This document shows, piece by piece, positions 17,015-26,755 of a stretch of DNA of 64,000 bases. The notes under the pieces were generated by a model, which was given only the letters and a program-made list of their open reading frames with translations, did no database searches and was not told where the DNA came from. The DNA is from Sedimentitalea sp042687825 (GTDB lineage Bacteria; Pseudomonadota; Alphaproteobacteria; Rhodobacterales; Rhodobacteraceae). The stretch lies in the NCBI RefSeq assembly GCF_042687825.1, contig NZ_JBHUQE010000001.1:248001-312000 (forward strand), read 5' to 3'. The position numbers were made by a program, and so were the translations under genes. Every line of letters begins with the position of its first letter. Position 1 is the first letter of the stretch.

Positions 17015-18232
17015 ATGTCTGCGCCCAAGAAAGTCGTGCTGGCCTATTCAGGCGGTCTGGACACGTCGATCATCCTGAAATGGCTGCAAACCGAATACGG
17101 CTGCGAGGTCGTGACCTATACCGCCGATCTGGGTCAGGGCGAGGAACTGGAACCGGCGCGCAAAAAGGCCGAGATGCTGGGCGTCAGGGACATTTATATC
17201 GAGGATGTCCGCGAGGAATTCGTGCGCGATTTCGTGTTTCCGATGTTTCGTGCCAATGCGGTCTACGAGGGCCTGTATCTGCTGGGCACCTCGATCGCCC
17301 GGCCGCTGATCTCCAAACGTCTGGTCGAGATTGCCGAAGAGACCGGGGCCGACGCCATCGCGCACGGCGCCACGGGCAAAGGCAACGACCAGGTGCGGTT
17401 CGAACTGGCCGCCTATGCGCTGAACCCCGATATCAAGGTGATCGCGCCATGGCGCGAATGGGATTTGACCAGCCGCACCAAGCTGATCGATTTCGCCGAA
17501 AAGAACCAGATTCCGATTGCCAAGGACAAGCGGGGCGAAGCACCGTTCTCGGTGGATGCGAACCTGTTGCATACCTCGTCCGAAGGCAAGGTGCTCGAGG
17601 ATCCCGCCGAGAATGCGCCCGACTACGTCTATCAGCGCACGACCAATCCCGAGGACGCGCCGGATTCGCCCGAATTCGTCGAGATCGGCTTTGAAAAGGG
17701 CGACGCAGTCAGCATCGACGGCACCGCGATGAGCCCCGCCGCGATCCTGACGAAACTGAACGAACTGGGCGGCAAACACGGCATCGGGCGTCTGGACCTG
17801 GTCGAGGGCCGCTTTGTCGGGATGAAATCACGCGGCATCTACGAGACCCCGGGCGGCACCGTCCTGCTGGAAGCCCATCGCGGCATCGAGCAGATCACGC
17901 TGGACCGCGGCGCGGCGCATCTCAAGGACCAGCTGATGCCGCAATATGCCGAGTTGATCTATAACGGATTCTGGTACAGCCCCGAACGCGAGATGTTGCA
18001 GGCGCTGATCGACAAGAGCCAGGAACACGTCACTGGCACGGTCCGCGTCAAGCTGTACAAGGGTCTGGCGCGCACGGTCGGACGCTGGTCCGACCGCTCG
18101 CTGTATTCCGAGGAACACGTGACCTTCGAGGACGACGCCGGCGCCTATGATCAAAAGGATGCGGCCGGGTTCATCAAGCTGAACGCCTTGCGCCTGCGCC
18201 TGCTTGCCCTGCGGGACCGTCGCCTGAAATGA
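17015..18232 (+). CDS. argG: Argininosuccinate synthase
   Basis: A 405-residue enzyme joining citrulline and aspartate with ATP in arginine synthesis. The N-terminal ATP-binding loop is LAYSGGLDTSI, and the family segments YTADLGQGEE and AHGATGKGNDQVRFE are intact. The ATG at 17015 has AAAGGA upstream and is chosen over a TTG two codons earlier. The stop overlaps the DUF1810 start by ATGA, making a two-gene unit. Other arginine genes are not in the window. Confidence 0.97.
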   Translation: MSAPKKVVLAYSGGLDTSIILKWLQTEYGCEVVTYTADLGQGEELEPARKKAEMLGVRDIYIEDVREEFVRDFVFPMFRANAVYEGLYLLGTSIARPLISKRLVEIAEETGADAIAHGATGKGNDQVRFELAAYALNPDIKVIAPWREWDLTSRTKLIDFAEKNQIPIAKDKRGEAPFSVDANLLHTSSEGKVLEDPAENAPDYVYQRTTNPEDAPDSPEFVEIGFEKGDAVSIDGTAMSPAAILTKLNELGGKHGIGRLDLVEGRFVGMKSRGIYETPGGTVLLEAHRGIEQITLDRGAAHLKDQLMPQYAELIYNGFWYSPEREMLQALIDKSQEHVTGTVRVKLYKGLARTVGRWSDRSLYSEEHVTFEDDAGAYDQKDAAGFIKLNALRLRLLALRDRRLK

Positions 18233-18663
18233 CCGACGACATGGGCGGCGAGACCGACGCCGAGCTGTTCATAGAGGCACAGGATTCTGTCTGGGATGCG
18301 GTCGTGTCGGAATTGACCGCAGGCCGCAAGACCAGCCACTGGATGTGGTTCGTGTTTCCGCAACTGGCGCATCTGGGGCATTCGCACATGTCCCAGCTCT
18401 ATGGCATACACGATCTGGCCGAAGCTCAGGCCTATCTGGCCCATCCCGTTCTGCGCGACCGGCTGATCCAGGTCTGTTCTCTGCTGCTGAAACACCAGTC
18501 GCGGTCCGCCGAAGAGATCCTGGGCCATATCGACGCGATGAAGCTGCGATCTTCGATGACCCTGTTCGCCACAGTGCCCGGCGCACCGCCGGTCTTTGAT
18601 CAGGTGCTCGGCGCGTTTTTCCAAGGCGAACGCTGCACGGCAACGCTGAGCGAGCTGACCTAA
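18229..18663 (+). CDS. DUF1810 family protein
   Basis: A 144-residue protein of the DUF1810 family (calpastatin-like in old annotation). The family block from about residue 13 is visible: LFIEAQ, then HWMWFVFPQL, HSHMSQLYGI and AQAYLAHPVL. The function is unknown. It is translationally coupled to argG by an ATGA overlap. Its TAA stop overlaps the stop of the convergent sulfotransferase gene by four bases (CTAA at 18660-18663). Confidence 0.88.
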   Translation: MTDDMGGETDAELFIEAQDSVWDAVVSELTAGRKTSHWMWFVFPQLAHLGHSHMSQLYGIHDLAEAQAYLAHPVLRDRLIQVCSLLLKHQSRSAEEILGHIDAMKLRSSMTLFATVPGAPPVFDQVLGAFFQGERCTATLSELT

Positions 18664-19373
18664 AGCGCCACCGCCCTGAGGCGGCGGTAATGCCGCATCG
18701 CCTGATCCAGAACCGGTTGCAGATGTTCGGGCACGTGCGGCAAGGGGCCTTCGGCCCCGGCAAAGCCGGTGCTGTTCCAGACCGATCCGTACCAATGGGG
18801 CGCCCAGGCGCCGTCTTCGGGGTGACCGCCGCGCGGCCAGGACAGCATCCGGGGCGTGAATGGCAGGCCGATCGCGTTGCACAGGCGTTTCAGCATCGTC
18901 TGCGGATCGCGGCGGATATCGGTGCTGTCGATCACCACCGGACTGCCCTGCCAGCTGTTTACCGTGTCAAACAGTTCGGCCTGCTGGGCAAAGCCGATAT
19001 CCTCCAGCGTCGGATCCTCGCGCTTGGCTGCATAGCTGGCGATCACCCGCGCCGGATGGCGGATCAGGAACACGTTGACCATGTCGCGCATCCAGCGCCG
19101 ATCGACTCCGGGCACCATGTGATGCGTCATGTGTTTTTGGTAAAAATGCGCGGCCCCCTGCGGGATCGGCCCGGTGATCTGCGCCACCACCTGATCCGGG
19201 TCGGTCGGTTGCGCCGCCAGAATAGCCTGTTTCATCGGGTGATCCAGCCCGGTCGCCGCCAGATAGGCCGCATAGAACGGTTCATCCACCACCGCGCAAT
19301 CGCCCCGCGCGCCAAAGGCATACATCATCGCCGTCGACAGGTTGCGCGGCCCCGACCACATCGCGATCCGCAT
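18660..19373 (-). CDS. Sulfotransferase-family P-loop protein coupled to an aminotransferase
   Basis: A 237-residue protein with sulfotransferase signatures. The N-terminal MRIAMWSGPRNLSTAMMY matches the 5'-phosphosulfate-binding loop (G-x-P-R-x-x-S-T), and VFLIRHPARVIASY matches the 3'-phosphate-binding segment. If active it would move a sulfuryl group from PAPS to an unknown acceptor. The ATG at 19373 overlaps the aminotransferase stop by one base (TGATG), so the two are translationally coupled. A similar sulfotransferase-like domain is, to my recollection, fused to a class IV aminotransferase in some eukaryotic proteins. The pair's pathway is unknown. Confidence 0.75.
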   Translation of the reverse strand: MRIAMWSGPRNLSTAMMYAFGARGDCAVVDEPFYAAYLAATGLDHPMKQAILAAQPTDPDQVVAQITGPIPQGAAHFYQKHMTHHMVPGVDRRWMRDMVNVFLIRHPARVIASYAAKREDPTLEDIGFAQQAELFDTVNSWQGSPVVIDSTDIRRDPQTMLKRLCNAIGLPFTPRMLSWPRGGHPEDGAWAPHWYGSVWNSTGFAGAEGPLPHVPEHLQPVLDQAMRHYRRLRAVAL

Positions 19374-20281
19374 CAGGCGCATTCCCTTTCGATCAGGTGT
19401 TTGTAGAGGTCTCGAATGCGCTCGGTCACCGGCCCGATGCCGCCCGCGCCAATCCGGCGCCCGTCAATTTCGCTCACAGGGGTCTGGGCGCCAAAGGTGC
19501 CGGTCAGAAACGCTTCGTCGGCATCATAGGTATCGACCAGACTGAAATTGCGTTCGAAAACCGGGATGCCTTCGGCACGGCACAGGTCGATCACCTTTTG
19601 CCGGGTGATGCCGTTCATGCAATAGTCACCGGTGCTGGTCCAGACCTGCCCCTTGCGCACGATAAAGAAATTGCAGGCATTGGTGGTGTTCACAAATCCG
19701 TGCACATCCAGCATCAGCGCCTCGTCGGCCCCGGCCTTTTCCGCGGCGATGCAGGCCAGGATGCAGTTCAGTTTCGAATGGCTGTTCAACTTGGGATCCT
19801 GGGTCATCGGCAGGCCGCGCATATGCGGCACCGTTGCCAGCCGGACCGGACGCGGCAGGCTGGGGCGCGAATGTTCCATGATGATCGCCACCGTCGGCCC
19901 CGAGCGGCTGAGGGCCGGATGCTGGAACGGCCGGGCCTTGACCCCGCGGGTCACCATCAGCCGGGCATGGGCATCGGTCTGCATGTCATTGGCCGCCTGA
20001 GTCGCCAAAATCGCGTCGGTCACGCCCTGGCGATCCAGGCCGATATCCAGATCAATCGCACGCGCCGCCTGAAACAGGCGATCCAGGTGTTCGTCCAGAA
20101 ACGCCCAGGTGCCGTCATACAACCGGATCCCCTCCCAAACCCCGTCTCCCAGCATGAACCCGCTGTCATAGACACTGATTACCGCCTGATCACGCGGCAC
20201 GATCCGCCCGTTCAGATAGATCCGAATCGAGTCGTTGCGCGCGTCCTCGTGGCTTTGATGCGTCGTTATCTGGTCGGTCAT
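19373..20281 (-). CDS. Class IV aminotransferase-fold PLP protein with altered cofactor site
   Basis: A 302-residue fold-type IV PLP protein resembling D-amino-acid and branched-chain aminotransferases. Family landmarks: SVYDSGFMLGDGVWEGIR, EHLDRLFQAAR, LMVTRG, and GADEALMLDVHGFV. Candidate Schiff-base lysines are Lys164 and Lys170 in DPKLNSHSKLN. The glutamate that normally contacts the pyridine nitrogen (in G-x-V-x-E-x) is Thr199 here (GFVNTTNACNFF). This suggests a changed reaction or weak transaminase activity. It is coupled to the sulfotransferase-family gene and diverges from msrA. I would not assign an amino-acid substrate. Confidence 0.82.
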   Translation of the reverse strand: MTDQITTHQSHEDARNDSIRIYLNGRIVPRDQAVISVYDSGFMLGDGVWEGIRLYDGTWAFLDEHLDRLFQAARAIDLDIGLDRQGVTDAILATQAANDMQTDAHARLMVTRGVKARPFQHPALSRSGPTVAIIMEHSRPSLPRPVRLATVPHMRGLPMTQDPKLNSHSKLNCILACIAAEKAGADEALMLDVHGFVNTTNACNFFIVRKGQVWTSTGDYCMNGITRQKVIDLCRAEGIPVFERNFSLVDTYDADEAFLTGTFGAQTPVSEIDGRRIGAGGIGPVTERIRDLYKHLIERECA

Positions 20282-20427
20282 GGCGATCTCCTGCTGCGTG
20301 AACGCTAGGATGGTGGCGGTGTCAGGCCAAGCGGTAAAATACCCTCACCTCGGCGTGACATACGGTGTCAGCGCCTTGTCCGTCCGCGCCCGCCGCGCCA
20401 CCATCTTTCAAAAAGAGGGGTTCCGCT

Positions 20428-21090
20428 ATGACCGTGATGGACAAAATCAAACCCTGGACACTGATCCTGTTAATCGTGCTGGCGCTGTGTCTGCGGCACA
20501 CACCGGCCGATGCCGGCGAAACCAGGACGCTGACCGTCGCCGGCGGCTGTTTCTGGTGTGTCGAAGCCGATTTCGAAAAGGTCAAAGGGGTGACCGGGGC
20601 GGTGTCCGGCTATAGCGGGGGCAGCTTGGCGAACCCGACCTACAAGCAGGTGACGCGCGGCGGTACCGGCCATTACGAGGCGGTTCAGATCACCTTTGAC
20701 CCTGCCGTCATCGATCGCGCCACGCTGCTGCACCTGTTTCTGCGCTCGGTCGATCCGACCGATGCGGGCGGTCAGTTCTGCGATCGCGGCGACAGTTACC
20801 GCACCGCGATATTTGTCTCCGGTCCGGACCAGCAAGCGCTGGCACAACAGGCTATCGCACGGGCGCAGGCCGAACTGGGGCAAAAGATCGTGACCCCGAT
20901 CCTTCCCAGTGCCCCCTTTTATCGGGCCGAAGACTATCACCAGGATTTTTACAAAGGTAGGTCATACATGCTGACCCGGTATGGGCCGCGCAGTCAGAAA
21001 AAGGCCTATAAGCTGTACCGCGACTCCTGCGGACGCGATGCCCGCGTCCGGCAGCTATGGGGCGATGCCGCTGCCTTTGCCGGCAGCTGA
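20428..21090 (+). CDS. msrA: Exported peptide-methionine (S)-S-oxide reductase
   Basis: A 220-residue MsrA with a hydrophobic N-terminal segment (about residues 9-22), so it is exported or membrane-anchored and would repair oxidised methionine in envelope proteins. The active site is AGGCFWCVEADF with catalytic Cys41, followed by GYSGG and HYEAVQITFDP. A C-terminal cysteine (SCGRDAR) may serve as a resolving residue. The ATG at 20428 has GAGGGG upstream. It diverges from the aminotransferase gene and converges on maeB. Confidence 0.92.
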   Translation: MTVMDKIKPWTLILLIVLALCLRHTPADAGETRTLTVAGGCFWCVEADFEKVKGVTGAVSGYSGGSLANPTYKQVTRGGTGHYEAVQITFDPAVIDRATLLHLFLRSVDPTDAGGQFCDRGDSYRTAIFVSGPDQQALAQQAIARAQAELGQKIVTPILPSAPFYRAEDYHQDFYKGRSYMLTRYGPRSQKKAYKLYRDSCGRDARVRQLWGDAAAFAGS

Positions 21091-21119
21091 AGGCACCGCC
21101 GGCCTTAGAACGGCCACCG

Positions 21120-23375
21120 TCAGCCGATCTTGCACGAAGCCAGCACCGCCATGTTCAGAATGTCGTTCGCGGTCGAAACCGACGAACAAATCTGAATCGG
21201 CTTGTCCAGCCCCGACAGGATCGGCCCGATCACGGTGGCACCACCCATTTCCTGCATCAGCTTGACCGAGATGCTGGCCGAGTGGCGCGCCGGGACCACC
21301 AGAATGTTCGCAGGCCCCGTCAGGCGCGAGAACGGATAGGCCGATTGCGCCGCGGTGTTCAGCGCCACATCCACGGTCATCTCGCCCTCGAATTCGAAAT
21401 CGACGCCACGCTGTTCCAGTACATTGGGCGCGCGATGCATCTTTTCCGCCCGCTCGGACACCGGATAGCCAAAGGTCGAAAAGCTGACAAAAGCCACGCG
21501 CGGTTCCAGACCCATATGGCGGGCGACATCGGCGGCGCGTTCGGCGATGGTGGCCAGATCCTCGGCATCCGGCCATTCCTGCACCAGGGTGTCGGAAATC
21601 AGCACGATCCGGCCCTTGTGCAGCAACGCCGTCACACCCGCCACACCATGCGCGGCATCGGCATCAAAGACGTGGCTGATCCGGTCCAAAATGTGCGCCG
21701 ATTTGCGGGTGGCGCCGGTCACCAGCCCGTCGCCATGGCCATGCGCCAGCATCAGGGCGGAAAACACATGCCGGTCCCGCGCCGCCAGCCGGTGGATGTC
21801 CTGCGCGTCGAACCCCTTGCGCTGCAGGCGGTCATAGAGAAATTCCTTGTAGGTCTCCAGATTGCGGGTGTTGGCGGCATTGACCACTTCGAGCTCGCGC
21901 ACCGCATCGCCCAGTCCCGCGGCTTCGAGCTTGGCCTTGACGTCGTCCTGCCGGCCGACGACCAGCGCCTTGCCCAGCCCGGACCGCTGATAGGTCACGG
22001 CGGCACGCAGAACACGCGGATCGTCGCCTTCGGCAAAGATCATCCGTGCCTGAGCAGACCGGGCCCGAGCATTGAGACCGCGCAGGATGCTGGCGGTCGG
22101 GTCCATGCGCGCCTTGAGCGTCACCTCGTAGGCATCCATGTCGATGATCGGCCGCCGCGCCGCGCCCGTGTCCATGCCGGCCCGCGCCACGGCAGGTGGT
22201 ATCCGGTGGATCAGCCGCGGGTCAAACGGTGTCGGAATGATGTAGTCCCGCCCGAAACTGAGGTTCTGACCATAGGCCAGCGCCACCTCGTCTGGCACAT
22301 CCTCGCGGGCCAGGGCGGCCAATGCCTCTGCGCAGGCAATCTTCATTTCGTCGTTGATCGCCCTTGCATGGATATCCAAGGCCCCGCGAAACAGATAGGG
22401 AAACCCCAGCACGTTGTTGACCTGGTTCGGATAATCGCTGCGCCCGGTGGCAACGATGGCATCCATGCGCACCTCGTGCGCCTCTTCGGGCGTGATCTCG
22501 GGATCCGGGTTGGCCATGGCAAAAATCACCGGGTTGTCGGCCATGCTGGCCACCATGTCCTGGGTCACCGCGCCCTTGACGCTGACCCCCAGGAAAACGT
22601 CGGCCCCCTTCATCGCGTCCTCAAGCGTGCGGGCATCGGTCTGGATGGCATGAGCCGATTTCCACTGGTTCATGCCTTCGGTGCGGCCCTGCCAGACCAC
22701 CCCCTTGGTATCGCAGACCGTGCAATTGTCGTGCTGCGCGCCCATCGACTTTAGCAGTTCGATACAGGCGATGCCGGCCGCCCCGGCACCGTTCACCACG
22801 ATCTTTACATCCTCGATCTTCTTGTTCGAGATGTGCAAGGCGTTGATCAGACCCGCTGCGCAGATCACTGCCGTGCCGTGCTGGTCGTCATGAAAGACCG
22901 GAATATCCATTTCCTCTTTCAGACGCTGTTCGATGATGAAACAGTCCGGCGCCTTGATGTCTTCGAGATTGATGCCGCCAAAGGTCGGCCCCATCATCCT
23001 GACCGCGCGGCAGAATTCGTCGGGATCCTCGGTGTCCAGCTCGATGTCGATGCTGTTGACGTCGGCAAAGCGCTTGAACAGCACCGACTTGCCCTCCATC
23101 ACCGGCTTGCTGCCCAGCGCTCCCAGATTGCCCAGCCCCAGAACCGCGGTGCCGTTGCTGATCACCGCCACCAGATTGCCCTTGTTGGTATAGTCATAGG
23201 CGGTTTCCGGGTTGCGGGCGATCTCTTCGCAGGGCACCGCGACACCGGGGGAATAGGCCAGCGACAGGTCGCGCTGGGTGTTCATCGGTACGGTCGCCTG
23301 TATCTCGAATTTTCCAGGCGTCGGGTCCAGATGAAAGGCAAGCGCCTCTTCGGCTGTATATTTGATCTTGGCCAT
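21120..23375 (-). CDS. maeB: NADP-dependent malic enzyme with phosphotransacetylase-like domain
   Basis: A 751-residue MaeB-type enzyme converting malate to pyruvate and CO2 with NADP. Residues 1 to about 420 are the malic enzyme domain (LAYSPGVAVPCEEI, NGTAVLGLGNLGALG, FHDDQHGTA, NGAGAAGIACIELL). The remaining part is a phosphate acetyl/butyryl transferase-like domain (ILRGLNARAR, GATRKSAHIL, ILVVPARHSASI), usually regulatory in this family. Length is typical. It diverges from mutS over 152 bp. Confidence 0.95.
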   Translation of the reverse strand: MAKIKYTAEEALAFHLDPTPGKFEIQATVPMNTQRDLSLAYSPGVAVPCEEIARNPETAYDYTNKGNLVAVISNGTAVLGLGNLGALGSKPVMEGKSVLFKRFADVNSIDIELDTEDPDEFCRAVRMMGPTFGGINLEDIKAPDCFIIEQRLKEEMDIPVFHDDQHGTAVICAAGLINALHISNKKIEDVKIVVNGAGAAGIACIELLKSMGAQHDNCTVCDTKGVVWQGRTEGMNQWKSAHAIQTDARTLEDAMKGADVFLGVSVKGAVTQDMVASMADNPVIFAMANPDPEITPEEAHEVRMDAIVATGRSDYPNQVNNVLGFPYLFRGALDIHARAINDEMKIACAEALAALAREDVPDEVALAYGQNLSFGRDYIIPTPFDPRLIHRIPPAVARAGMDTGAARRPIIDMDAYEVTLKARMDPTASILRGLNARARSAQARMIFAEGDDPRVLRAAVTYQRSGLGKALVVGRQDDVKAKLEAAGLGDAVRELEVVNAANTRNLETYKEFLYDRLQRKGFDAQDIHRLAARDRHVFSALMLAHGHGDGLVTGATRKSAHILDRISHVFDADAAHGVAGVTALLHKGRIVLISDTLVQEWPDAEDLATIAERAADVARHMGLEPRVAFVSFSTFGYPVSERAEKMHRAPNVLEQRGVDFEFEGEMTVDVALNTAAQSAYPFSRLTGPANILVVPARHSASISVKLMQEMGGATVIGPILSGLDKPIQICSSVSTANDILNMAVLASCKIG

Positions 23376-23527
23376 GAGCGGCGCGTCTCCTCACTGCGGT
23401 TGCGGGGTGATACAGCGTGCGGCCGCCGGCCTCAATACGCCGGTCTCAATACGGATGCGTTTTCGCCTTTCGTCAAGGACGGCGCGTTTGTAAGGTCCCG
23501 GACGATCCGAATTCCGGGGGACGATCC

Positions 23528-26158
23528 GTGACCAAAGTCACGCCGATGATGGCGCAATATCTCGAAATCAAGGCCGAGCATCAGGATGCCCTGCTGTTCT
23601 ATCGCATGGGCGATTTCTACGAGATGTTCTTTGAAGATGCCGCCGCCGCCGCGCAGGCGCTGGACATCGCCCTGACCAAGCGGGGCAAACATGACGGCGC
23701 CGACATTCCCATGTGCGGCGTGCCTGTGCATGCCGCCGAGGGATATTTTCTGACCCTGATCCGCAAGGGGTTCCGGGTGGCAGTCTGCGAACAGATGGAA
23801 AGCCCGGCCGAAGCCAAGAAACGCGGCTCTAAATCCGTGGTTCGGCGCGAAGTCGTGCGTCTGGTGACCCCCGGCACCCTGACCGAGGACGCGCTGCTAG
23901 AGGCGCGCCGGCACAATTTTCTGGCGGCCCATGCCGAGGTGCGCGATCAGGCGGCGCTGGCCTGGGCCGATATCTCGACCGGGGCGTTTCACGTGATGCC
24001 ATTGGCGGCGGTGCGGTTGGGGCCTGAACTGGCACGGCTGGCGCCCTCCGAACTGATCGTCTGCGAGAGCCACGGCAAGACACTGGACGATCTGACCGAA
24101 GAGCTGGGCATTGCGCTGACACCGCTGGCACGAGCGCAATTCGACAGTACCGCAGCGGAAAAACGCATCTGCGATCTGTTCGGTGTCGGCACGCTCGAAG
24201 CGTTCGGGGCGTTCTCCCGGGCCGAGATTTCCGCCATGGGGGCCCTGATCGACTATCTGGAAATCACCCAGAAGGGGAAACTGCCGCTGCTGCAGAACCC
24301 GATCCGCGAGACCCAGGAGCGTGTGGTGCAGATCGACGCGGCGACCCGGCGCAGTTTGGAACTGACCCGGGCGCTGTCCGGGTCGCGTGCCGGATCGCTG
24401 TTGTCGGTGATCGATCGCACGGTGACACCCGGCGGCGCCCGCCTTTTGGAACAGCGCCTGTCCAGCCCCTCGCGCGATCTGGCCGTGATCCGGGCGCGGC
24501 TGGATGCGATCGACTTTGCGCTGCAACAGGACCGGCTGGCCGGCGATCTGCGCGCGGCGCTGCGCAAGACACCCGATCTGGACCGCGCCCTGTCACGCCT
24601 GTCGCTGGACCGGGGCGGTCCGCGCGATCTGGCAGCTTTGCGCAACGGGCTGGAACAAGCCGAACGGATCGCAAACCTGTGCCAGGCCGTGGACCTGCCG
24701 GCGCTGCTGGCCGGGGCCGCCGCCGATCTGCAGGGATTTGACACGCTGGCGGACCTGCTGGGGTCCGCCCTGGTGGCCGATCCGCCCCTGCTGGCGCGCG
24801 ATGGCGGCTTTGTCGCCCCGGGATATGACGGCGAACTGGACGAAGCGCGCACCTTGCGCGATCAGGGCCGGTCGGTGATCGCCGGGTTGCAACAACGCTA
24901 TGCCGAACATACCGGCATCGGGTCACTGAAGATCAAGCACAACAATGTGCTGGGCTATTTCATCGAGACCACCGCAACCCATGCGGACAGGATGATGTCG
25001 GCCCCCCTGTCCGAAACCTATATCCACCGCCAGACCACTGCCAACCAGGTGCGGTTTACCACCGTCGAACTGAGCGAGATGGAAACCCGAATCCTGAACG
25101 CAGGCAACCGCGCGCTGGACATCGAAAAGCGCCTGTTTCAGGCACTCAGGGCGCAGGTTCTGGAACAGGCCGCGCGCATAAACACCGCCGCTCGCGCTCT
25201 GGCCGAGATCGATCTGGCGACCGCGCTGGCTGATCTTTCGCGGGGCGAGGACTGGTGCCGACCCAATGTGGATGACAGCCGCGCCTTTGCCATTTCCGAT
25301 GGCCGGCACCCGGTGGTCGAACAGGCGTTGCAGCAACAGGGCGGCGACAGTTTCGTCGCCAATGACTGCACGCTCAGCGCTGATGCCGGGGCCGCGATCT
25401 GGCTGTTGACCGGACCCAACATGGCCGGCAAATCGACCTTTCTGCGGCAGAATGCGCTGATCGCCCTGCTTGCTCAGATGGGCAGCCATGTGCCCGCCCG
25501 GTCAGCCCATATCGGGCTGGTCAGCCAGTTGTTCAGCCGGGTGGGCGCCAGTGACGATCTGGCCCGGGGCCGGTCCACCTTTATGGTCGAGATGGTGGAA
25601 ACCGCAGCGATCCTGAATCAGGCGGATGACCGCGCGCTGGTCATCCTTGACGAGATCGGCCGCGGCACGGCCACCTATGACGGGCTGTCGATTGCCTGGG
25701 CAACGCTGGAACATCTGCATGCCAGCAATCGCGCCCGGGCACTGTTCGCCACCCATTACCACGAGCTGACCGCACTGGCCGGCAAGCTGGATGGCGTGGA
25801 AAACGCCACCGTTGCCGTCAAGGAATGGCAGGGCGAGGTGATCTTTCTGCACGAGGTGCGCAAGGGTGCGGCGGATCGGTCCTATGGGGTTCAGGTCGCA
25901 CAACTTGCGGGTCTGCCGAAATCGGTGCTGGACCGCGCCCGCGTGGTTCTGAAAGCATTGGAAGAAGGCGAGCGCGAAGGCGGGACGCGGCAAAAGGCGC
26001 TGATCGACGATCTGCCGCTGTTCGCGGTTGCACCGCCACCCGCCCCGGCCCCGGCCTCGCCCGCGCTGGATTTGCTGGCCGATATCCATCCGGACGATCT
26101 GACACCCAAGGCGGCGCTGGAACTGGTCTATAAGCTGAAGGAAGCGGCCAGGGTCTGA
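23528..26158 (+). CDS. mutS: DNA mismatch repair protein MutS
   Basis: An 876-residue MutS. The mismatch-reading motif is MGDFYEMFFEDA near the N-terminus. The ATPase has Walker A TGPNMAGKST, Walker B LVILDEIGRGTATYDG and a following histidine in LFATHYHELT. The start is the GTG at 23528, with GGGGGA about seven bases upstream; this gives normal family length, while the longest in-frame reading adds 37 unrelated residues. The C-terminus ends in the short tail domain. mutL is not in the window. Confidence 0.96.
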   Translation: MTKVTPMMAQYLEIKAEHQDALLFYRMGDFYEMFFEDAAAAAQALDIALTKRGKHDGADIPMCGVPVHAAEGYFLTLIRKGFRVAVCEQMESPAEAKKRGSKSVVRREVVRLVTPGTLTEDALLEARRHNFLAAHAEVRDQAALAWADISTGAFHVMPLAAVRLGPELARLAPSELIVCESHGKTLDDLTEELGIALTPLARAQFDSTAAEKRICDLFGVGTLEAFGAFSRAEISAMGALIDYLEITQKGKLPLLQNPIRETQERVVQIDAATRRSLELTRALSGSRAGSLLSVIDRTVTPGGARLLEQRLSSPSRDLAVIRARLDAIDFALQQDRLAGDLRAALRKTPDLDRALSRLSLDRGGPRDLAALRNGLEQAERIANLCQAVDLPALLAGAAADLQGFDTLADLLGSALVADPPLLARDGGFVAPGYDGELDEARTLRDQGRSVIAGLQQRYAEHTGIGSLKIKHNNVLGYFIETTATHADRMMSAPLSETYIHRQTTANQVRFTTVELSEMETRILNAGNRALDIEKRLFQALRAQVLEQAARINTAARALAEIDLATALADLSRGEDWCRPNVDDSRAFAISDGRHPVVEQALQQQGGDSFVANDCTLSADAGAAIWLLTGPNMAGKSTFLRQNALIALLAQMGSHVPARSAHIGLVSQLFSRVGASDDLARGRSTFMVEMVETAAILNQADDRALVILDEIGRGTATYDGLSIAWATLEHLHASNRARALFATHYHELTALAGKLDGVENATVAVKEWQGEVIFLHEVRKGAADRSYGVQVAQLAGLPKSVLDRARVVLKALEEGEREGGTRQKALIDDLPLFAVAPPPAPAPASPALDLLADIHPDDLTPKAALELVYKLKEAARV

Positions 26159-26179
26159 GCGGCCCTGACCCGGTACCGC

Positions 26180-26746
26180 CTAGGAAGATGCCGGAGTCGA
26201 GGACACGCCGACCTGGGCCGGGCGCAACAGGCGGTCGTGCAGCATGAAGCCCTCGGCCGACACCTGAATGATGTCCCCGGCCCTTGTGCCAGGCAGGGGC
26301 GCTTCGAACATCGCCTCGTGAAATTGCGGATCAAAACGGTCGCCGATCTCGGGGGCGATCACCTCAATGCCGTGCTTGCCAAAGACGTTGACCACTTCGC
26401 GCATGGTCAGCTCTATGCCTTCGATCAGGGCCGCCGACGCCTGTTTCTGCTCGTCGGTGATGGTTTCCAGCGCGCGTTTCAGGTTGTCATAGACCGGCAG
26501 CATGTCGCGGGCCAGCTTGCTGCCGCCATATTGCTCGGCCTCGCGCCGCGCCCGGTCCGACCGTTTGCGGGCGTTTTCGGCATCGGCCAGAGCCCGCATA
26601 TAGCGATCCTTGTACTCGTCGCGCTCCGCGCGCAGCGAATCCAGTTCGATCGCCTCGGGCTCTAGCTCGGCCTGTTCGGCGGCCAGGTCCTCGGCTTCCA
26701 TTGCCGCCAGGTCGTCGAGAAAATCGTTGTTCTTGGGGTCTGCCAT
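26180..26746 (-). CDS. grpE: GrpE nucleotide exchange factor
   Basis: A 188-residue GrpE, the ADP/ATP exchange factor for DnaK. An acidic N-terminal coiled coil (EDLAAEQAELEPEAIELD, then a long helix to about residue 100) precedes the beta domain with GIEVIAPEIGDRFDPQFHEA and GDIIQVSAEGF. It lies nine bases behind hrcA in a two-gene leftward operon. dnaK and dnaJ are elsewhere. Confidence 0.96.
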   Translation of the reverse strand: MADPKNNDFLDDLAAMEAEDLAAEQAELEPEAIELDSLRAERDEYKDRYMRALADAENARKRSDRARREAEQYGGSKLARDMLPVYDNLKRALETITDEQKQASAALIEGIELTMREVVNVFGKHGIEVIAPEIGDRFDPQFHEAMFEAPLPGTRAGDIIQVSAEGFMLHDRLLRPAQVGVSSTPASS

Positions 26747-26755
26747 CTTTCACCT

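Noticed and set aside
23431..23453. Direct repeat CTCAATACG in two copies between maeB and mutS
   Set aside because: Only 9 bp and two copies, with no palindromy or other sign of an operator; may be chance.
23985..24000. A parS-like GTTTCACGTGA sequence within mutS
   Set aside because: Four of 16 positions differ from the palindrome, and the right half is not symmetrical; it is explained by coding sequence.
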